This document shows, one piece after another, positions 60,660 through 64,000 of a stretch of 64,000 bases of DNA. Made by a program: the position numbers and the translations under genes. Within the stretch, counting starts at the first letter, position 1, and the number at the start of each line of letters is the position of its first letter. Under the pieces are notes generated by a model, which was not told the origin of the DNA, made no database searches, and was given only the letters and a program-made list of their open reading frames with translations. Origin of the DNA: Platynereis dumerilii (Eukaryota; Annelida; Polychaeta; Phyllodocida; Nereididae); NCBI GenBank assembly GCA_026936325.1, contig JAPTHN010000001.1, forward strand, positions 76,701,380 through 76,765,379, given 5' to 3'.

Positions 60660-61085
60660 GCATCATCATCATCATCATCATCATCATCGTCATCATCATC
60701 ATCATCATCATCAGCATCATCATCATCATCATCATCTCATGAGCTCACGGCTACGGATTCTTGTTCTAACGCGACCGATTCGGATGAGTCGGAAGCGGGA
60801 GGAGAGGTAGAAGAGGAAGAACTAGAAGCGTTGGAAGGGCAAGAGACATTGCTCAAAAGACCGCGCGAGGCCTCCGAGTTGAAGGATAGCGAAGGGTGTG
60901 GCAACACTGGCGAGTTTCAGAGTGAAAGCGAGAGTCGAAGCGAGCACTCGTCAGGCTTAGCCAGTGACTTCCCCAGTCAGGAGGAGACGGAAGAGGACGC
61001 AAAAGACATTAGCGTCTGCGCTGGCGGTGACAAGGAAATCCTCAAACCATTAGGACGTTGTGACTCGGAGGCTATTCCCCAATAA
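60141..61085 (+). CDS. Virion-core-like protein X with poly-serine tail
   Basis: The frame is open from 60096, but I prefer the ATG at 60141 (MSTRLLQCIP), where family resemblance begins, giving 314 aa. The first 105 residues match the small helical 'X' protein of Polintons/adintoviruses in pattern: STRLLQ..IR.L, LERIDGEHALAVIELIVNVL, GGLQVS and RLATIRHRSPAKESLRRHH. The rest is basic, then a serine tract of about 50 residues encoded by pure TCA repeats (about 60628-60737), then acidic. Related proteins end soon after the helical part, so the Ser/Glu tail is an addition. Its TAA overlaps the next ATG as TAATG. Function in the particle is inferred from relatives only. Confidence 0.75.
60628..60740. 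repeat. (TCA)n trinucleotide repeat inside coding DNA
   Basis: Thirty-plus TCA codons with few AGC/TCG/GCA interruptions encode poly-serine in the frame of protein X. In the other plus frame it reads poly-His, which is a shadow. Confidence 0.95.
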
Positions 61086-61891
61086 TGACCTCGTCAATGA
61101 AGTTCAACAGGAAAGTTTACGTGGTACCCGAAGAAAAATACCTCAGCATGATGAAGGATCGCAAGCTACGGGGTCCGAGCGAAGGGGAGCGTCGGATCGA
61201 CGCTCCCCTTCAAACGGACCCCGCCAAAGCTCCGACGACCGAAGGTGGACAAACTTCGACTCGGGGCGAAGGCGTTCACGGGATGCTGGGGCGGGCCACA
61301 ACCCATTCCCCCGAACGCGACGAGTCGAACCATTTCTCGGAGACGGGAGTGACCCGGTCTAAGGAAGAGAATAATGAGGTCGAGGAGCCTAAAGAGAATA
61401 TTACCTCAAAGGATTCCGAGAAAGACTCGGCAGAGTTGGCAAAGCCCACAACTTCCAGACGCGTCGAATCTAAGGGGGAGAAACGCACGGTGTTGAGCGA
61501 GGTCCAAGCATCCCTCGGAAACGACGTGACTCGAGGAAATGCGGAGGCCATTTACAAAGCTCTGGCGCCCTACAAAGGAGGTAAAGGGGGACGAAGGAAC
61601 TTTTCGGCCTCTTTACTACACACTCAGTCTTCGGGATTCCCTCTGCCTAAAGATTACAAAACGTTCTACGCAATCTTGCTTGAGAAAAACGTGCCTTTGA
61701 GACTAATAGGCAATAAGAAACTCAGGAGGGTGCTGCACTTCCTGAAGAACAAGCACGGCAAGAAAGTCGTTAAAAAGTCCTCGGACTCGAACGTAGGAAA
61801 AGCGAGCAAAGTTGAGGAAACGGGCAGAGGAGGTAGGAGAGTCGGAGGTAGCGGAACTTCGGGAGCGCGCAGAGCCTGGATCGAGTTGTAG
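61085..61891 (+). CDS. Conserved Polinton protein of unknown function
   Basis: A 268-aa frame starting MTSSMKFNRKVYVVPEEKY, whose ATG shares its A with the stop of protein X. Residues 40-150 are charged and low-complexity. Residues about 155-230 (NAEAIYKALAPY..LPKDYKTFYAILLEKNVPLRLIGNKKLRRVL) resemble a segment found in other Polinton/adintovirus proteins, where a helical pair ends in 'NVPLxLIGNxKL'. The C-terminus is basic and Gly-rich. It is likely a DNA- or core-associated virion component, but I cannot name it. Confidence 0.75.
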   Translation: MTSSMKFNRKVYVVPEEKYLSMMKDRKLRGPSEGERRIDAPLQTDPAKAPTTEGGQTSTRGEGVHGMLGRATTHSPERDESNHFSETGVTRSKEENNEVEEPKENITSKDSEKDSAELAKPTTSRRVESKGEKRTVLSEVQASLGNDVTRGNAEAIYKALAPYKGGKGGRRNFSASLLHTQSSGFPLPKDYKTFYAILLEKNVPLRLIGNKKLRRVLHFLKNKHGKKVVKKSSDSNVGKASKVEETGRGGRRVGGSGTSGARRAWIEL

Positions 61892-61964
61892 AGTTTTGGA
61901 GGTGGGTCCCAACCACCCTGGGGGATACGTACTCAATAATATTAATGATAAAACGACAATCTTC

Positions 61965-63272
61965 ATGGCACTACCTCGTGACATCGATTCCTACCTCTCC
62001 AAGAGATTTTACGACCCGTCAGCTTCTGGGAGTTTCACCAGCGTTTCTAAGCTACACCAGGCCATAAAGAAAGAGGGTCGATATCGCATTCCTCTGAGAA
62101 GAATAAAATTGTGGGCCGAAGGACAGGACCTCGTGACTCTCCACAAGGCCGTGAGACAGAGACAGCCCGCCTACAGACGAGTGATCTCTCAGGGGTTGAA
62201 CCACAACTGGGATGCGGATCTTTTGGTATTGACGGGCAATCGTTTCACCCGGAGTAATTCGGGCAACGGTTATATCCTGGTCACCGTGGACATCTTCTCA
62301 CGTTTCTGCAGAGTCGAACCGGTGAAAAATAAGGGAGGTGTCGAAATGAAGAGGGCTTTCACGGCAATTTTCGACAGAGCGGGTCTAGCGCCCTCGTTCT
62401 TGAGGACGGACAGAGGCATGGAATTCCGCAATGACCGAGTACAGCAATTGTTCAAGGACAGGGGAGTGAGACACGTACTGGCCAATACCGAAACCAAAGC
62501 GAACTACTCCGAAATTATGATTAAAACCCTAAAGAAAAAGTTGTTTCAATTTTTCCAACACACAAACTCCTACGCCTATGAGGGAAGACTACAGGCCATT
62601 GTCGACTCCTACAACAACACTCCTCATAGTAGTATAGGCATCCAACCGTCCAAAGTGACCGAGGATAACGAGCAGAGCGTGTGGGACTATCAGTACGTCA
62701 CGCACTCTAAGAGCTACCGCGACTCCCTGAAGAGGGCTCTGAAAAGGGCGAACGCTCTGCCTACCAAGGGCCAAAGGAAGCGAAGGACTCAGGATGTTGG
62801 ACCCGGTGAGGGAAAGAGACAGCAATACAGCTTTACCATTGGCCAGACTGTACGCGTGGCCTACTTTAGACAGAAACCCTTTGACCGGGCATACGATGAA
62901 CAATTTACAGGAGAAGTGTATACCGTGAGGGACAGACGCGTGTACGAAGGCGTCCCCGTGTATTATTTGAGGGACTTCTCGGGTGAGGACGTTGCAGGCC
63001 AATTCTATTCGGGTGAAATAACCCCCGTTAGATACGACCCCAATGCCCTGTTCAAGATAGAGAAAGTCTTGAAGAGCCGCGTGCGGAATGGCGTGAAGGA
63101 GCAGCTGGTCAAATATCAAAGTTGGCCACGAAAATATAACGAATGGTTAGCAGCCAGTTCCATAGTGAAGCTCACTACTGGTGAAAGAAGAAGAAGAAGA
63201 AAGAGAACAACATCCGCAACAACAACAACAACTGCAAAGGGGAGAACTGGTGGAAGAAAAAAACATCGGTGA
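61965..63272 (+). CDS. int: Retroviral-type integrase with C-terminal chromodomain
   Basis: This would insert the element into host DNA. The frame is open from 61812, but the first 50 codons overlap the preceding gene, so I choose the ATG at 61965 (MALPRDIDSY), giving 435 aa. An N-terminal helical region with RRIKLWAEGQDLVTLHKAV matches the family's pre-core segment. The catalytic rve core carries WDADLLVL and TVDIFSRF (first Asp region), LRTDRGMEF (second Asp) and the Glu in ANYSEIMIKTLKK. A short beta domain follows (YSFTIGQTVRVAY...YYLRDFSGEDV), then a chromodomain-like segment FKIEKVLKSRV...LVKYQSWPRKYNEWL, and a basic tail. In the family the chromodomain can steer insertion to marked chromatin. 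Confidence 0.93.
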   Translation: MALPRDIDSYLSKRFYDPSASGSFTSVSKLHQAIKKEGRYRIPLRRIKLWAEGQDLVTLHKAVRQRQPAYRRVISQGLNHNWDADLLVLTGNRFTRSNSGNGYILVTVDIFSRFCRVEPVKNKGGVEMKRAFTAIFDRAGLAPSFLRTDRGMEFRNDRVQQLFKDRGVRHVLANTETKANYSEIMIKTLKKKLFQFFQHTNSYAYEGRLQAIVDSYNNTPHSSIGIQPSKVTEDNEQSVWDYQYVTHSKSYRDSLKRALKRANALPTKGQRKRRTQDVGPGEGKRQQYSFTIGQTVRVAYFRQKPFDRAYDEQFTGEVYTVRDRRVYEGVPVYYLRDFSGEDVAGQFYSGEITPVRYDPNALFKIEKVLKSRVRNGVKEQLVKYQSWPRKYNEWLAASSIVKLTTGERRRRRKRTTSATTTTTAKGRTGGRKKHR

Positions 63273-63286
63273 AGAGAAGGGCCACC

Positions 63287-63757
63287 ATGTTAATATTCTT
63301 AGAGAGCAATCGGGATGCTTTGACGCATGAGGGCAACACACCGGTGAAGTTCACGTGCGGGCTGGTCGAACGCTATGATCTTCAACAGGGTATGCTGCGA
63401 GGGTGCTGGTGCCTAGGGCTGATAGAACTATCCCTCCCGCCCATCAAGAGGGGACAAAAATACGACAGTTTATACGTGATCTGTAAGGAGTGCAAACTTT
63501 CCTGTTTGGGGGATACGTACAGACCTATCATAGCCTCTCTCAGCCTTGGCGAGATAAAACGCGACGGCTGCGTGCGTTTTCCTTCAGTTCGATACGTACC
63601 TCTAAGAGTGACTAGTCTGAGTGAGCTGAGTATAGAAATCTGCGACAGCGACAACGTACCCTTGCAGGAGCTGCACAACAGCAACAACGACAGACACGTC
63701 AGTCGCTGCTCACTAGATTTGAAATGGATCCCCAATACAAGTCCGTGGCAGCCATAG
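63287..63757 (+). CDS. Compact penton-like minor capsid protein
   Basis: I place the start at 63287, where GCCACCATG gives a near-ideal context (156 aa). The frame is also open a few codons earlier, overlapping the integrase stop. The core YDSLYVICKECKLSCLGDTY, RYVPLRVTSLSELSIEICDS and the final LDLKW follow the order seen in Polinton penton-type jelly-roll proteins (LYVYCD..VGD..PLL, then F..YVPV, then I.I.I.D). The usual long middle part, rich in Tyr and Asn, seems shorter here. It would sit at capsid vertices. The assignment is by pattern and position beside capsid genes. Confidence 0.7.
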   Translation: MLIFLESNRDALTHEGNTPVKFTCGLVERYDLQQGMLRGCWCLGLIELSLPPIKRGQKYDSLYVICKECKLSCLGDTYRPIIASLSLGEIKRDGCVRFPSVRYVPLRVTSLSELSIEICDSDNVPLQELHNSNNDRHVSRCSLDLKWIPNTSPWQP

Positions 63758-64000
63758 GTAATGACGCCTGGGTGGAGCATTTCAAACAAACGGTCGGAAA
63801 ACCTTATGCGTGGGGAGCAAAACCCGAACTGGTGGTTCTTAAGAATAAGTCGGGGACACCTCACACCAGCACCTCTAAAGATCTCCCCCTCCAAGTTGTC
63901 ACACCTGTGGAGCAATTCACCAACATGGCGCGAGCGGAAATGGACAAAAACACACCCAAGTATGTGGCGCCTTCAGTCGCCTCCAAATCATCGGGAGGTA
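63724..64000 (+). CDS. Conserved Polinton frame, start only (runs off the window)
   Basis: The ATG at 63724 (MDPQYKSVAAIG) lies within the last 34 bases of the penton-like gene in another frame. The frame then stays open to the window edge (92 codons). NDAWVEHFKQTVGK and LQVVTPVEQFTNMARAEMDK resemble a short Polinton/adintovirus protein with 'DPNxWVxYxKxQ' and 'VxPVEQxxxxAxxEL' patterns. Role unknown; it probably belongs to the capsid gene cluster. Confidence 0.65.
   Translation, partial: MDPQYKSVAAIGNDAWVEHFKQTVGKPYAWGAKPELVVLKNKSGTPHTSTSKDLPLQVVTPVEQFTNMARAEMDKNTPKYVAPSVASKSSGG

Larger units (their letters stand above)
50364..64000. mobile_element. Polinton/Maverick, left 13.6 kb, looks whole where visible
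   Basis: It is identified by the combination of protein-primed DNA polymerase B, an FtsK/HerA-type packaging ATPase, a retroviral-type integrase with a chromodomain, a virion-core-like protein X and a penton-like capsid protein. The nearest relatives are Polintons and adintoviruses. The genes in the visible part have long, open frames, so I judge it young and possibly intact here. The right part, including the major capsid and protease positions and the right terminal repeat, is not in the window. The left end is a guess (range 50295-50880). Confidence 0.9.

Noticed and set aside
60529-60810. Poly-histidine and poly-methionine frames
   Set aside because: Shadows of the TCA repeat in the other frames of the protein X gene.
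61812-61964. Longer integrase start
   Set aside because: It overlaps the preceding gene and adds low-complexity residues; the ATG at 61965 begins family-like sequence.

Overview
The window looks like a repeat-rich nuclear genome segment from a marine invertebrate. Evidence for this: a linker histone H1 gene with an animal-type histone 3' stem-loop, spliced-gene signals, CR1-like and L2-like LINEs, many small inverted-repeat DNA transposons, (TAGA)n arrays, and a Polinton/Maverick. Frequent 'taggcctac'-like words would fit an echinoderm or hemichordate, but I cannot fix the species from sequence alone.

Region 1-14.6 kb: a CR1-like LINE on the minus strand (about 975-4102); two (TAGA)n arrays; a long gene-poor stretch; one acidic first coding exon of an unrecognised host gene (8464-9037, minus); a hAT-type MITE nested inside a second MITE (11113-11884); and an orphan replication-type histone H1 gene (13861-14400, minus) with stem-loop and H1 box.

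Region 14.6-37.7 kb: mostly non-coding. It holds a 35-bp perfect palindrome, an old LINE reverse-transcriptase scrap, a TA-flanked MITE (26339-26882), a G-rich minisatellite (28.3-28.9 kb), a nearly complete L2-like LINE (29.35-32.51 kb, minus), a 2.7-kb satellite of 90-bp units that contains a recent 540-bp higher-order duplication, and a 1-kb almost fully palindromic mariner-type element.

Region 38-50.3 kb: a nested set of elements. A foldback element (38058-48752) was split by an LTR element without coding capacity (40264-43519) and by a 4.4-kb composite insertion (44021-48467). The composite carries further hairpin elements and nine exact TGACGTCA (CRE) palindromes, seven of them within 660 bp just before a TATA box. 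A gypsy-like 3' end with one LTR follows (49755-50294).

Region 50.3-64 kb: the left 13.6 kb of a Polinton that runs off the right edge. Its long reading frames are open, so the visible part looks whole and young. Order: an unknown 381-aa protein (+), protein-primed DNA polymerase B (-), a chain of exon-like acidic/basic blocks (-), packaging ATPase (+), virion-core-like protein X (+), a conserved unknown (+), a chromodomain integrase (+), a compact penton-like capsid protein (+), and the start of another conserved frame (+). The polymerase would copy the element, the ATPase would package it, the integrase would insert it, and the capsid-type genes would build the particle. The major capsid and protease genes, if present, lie beyond the window.
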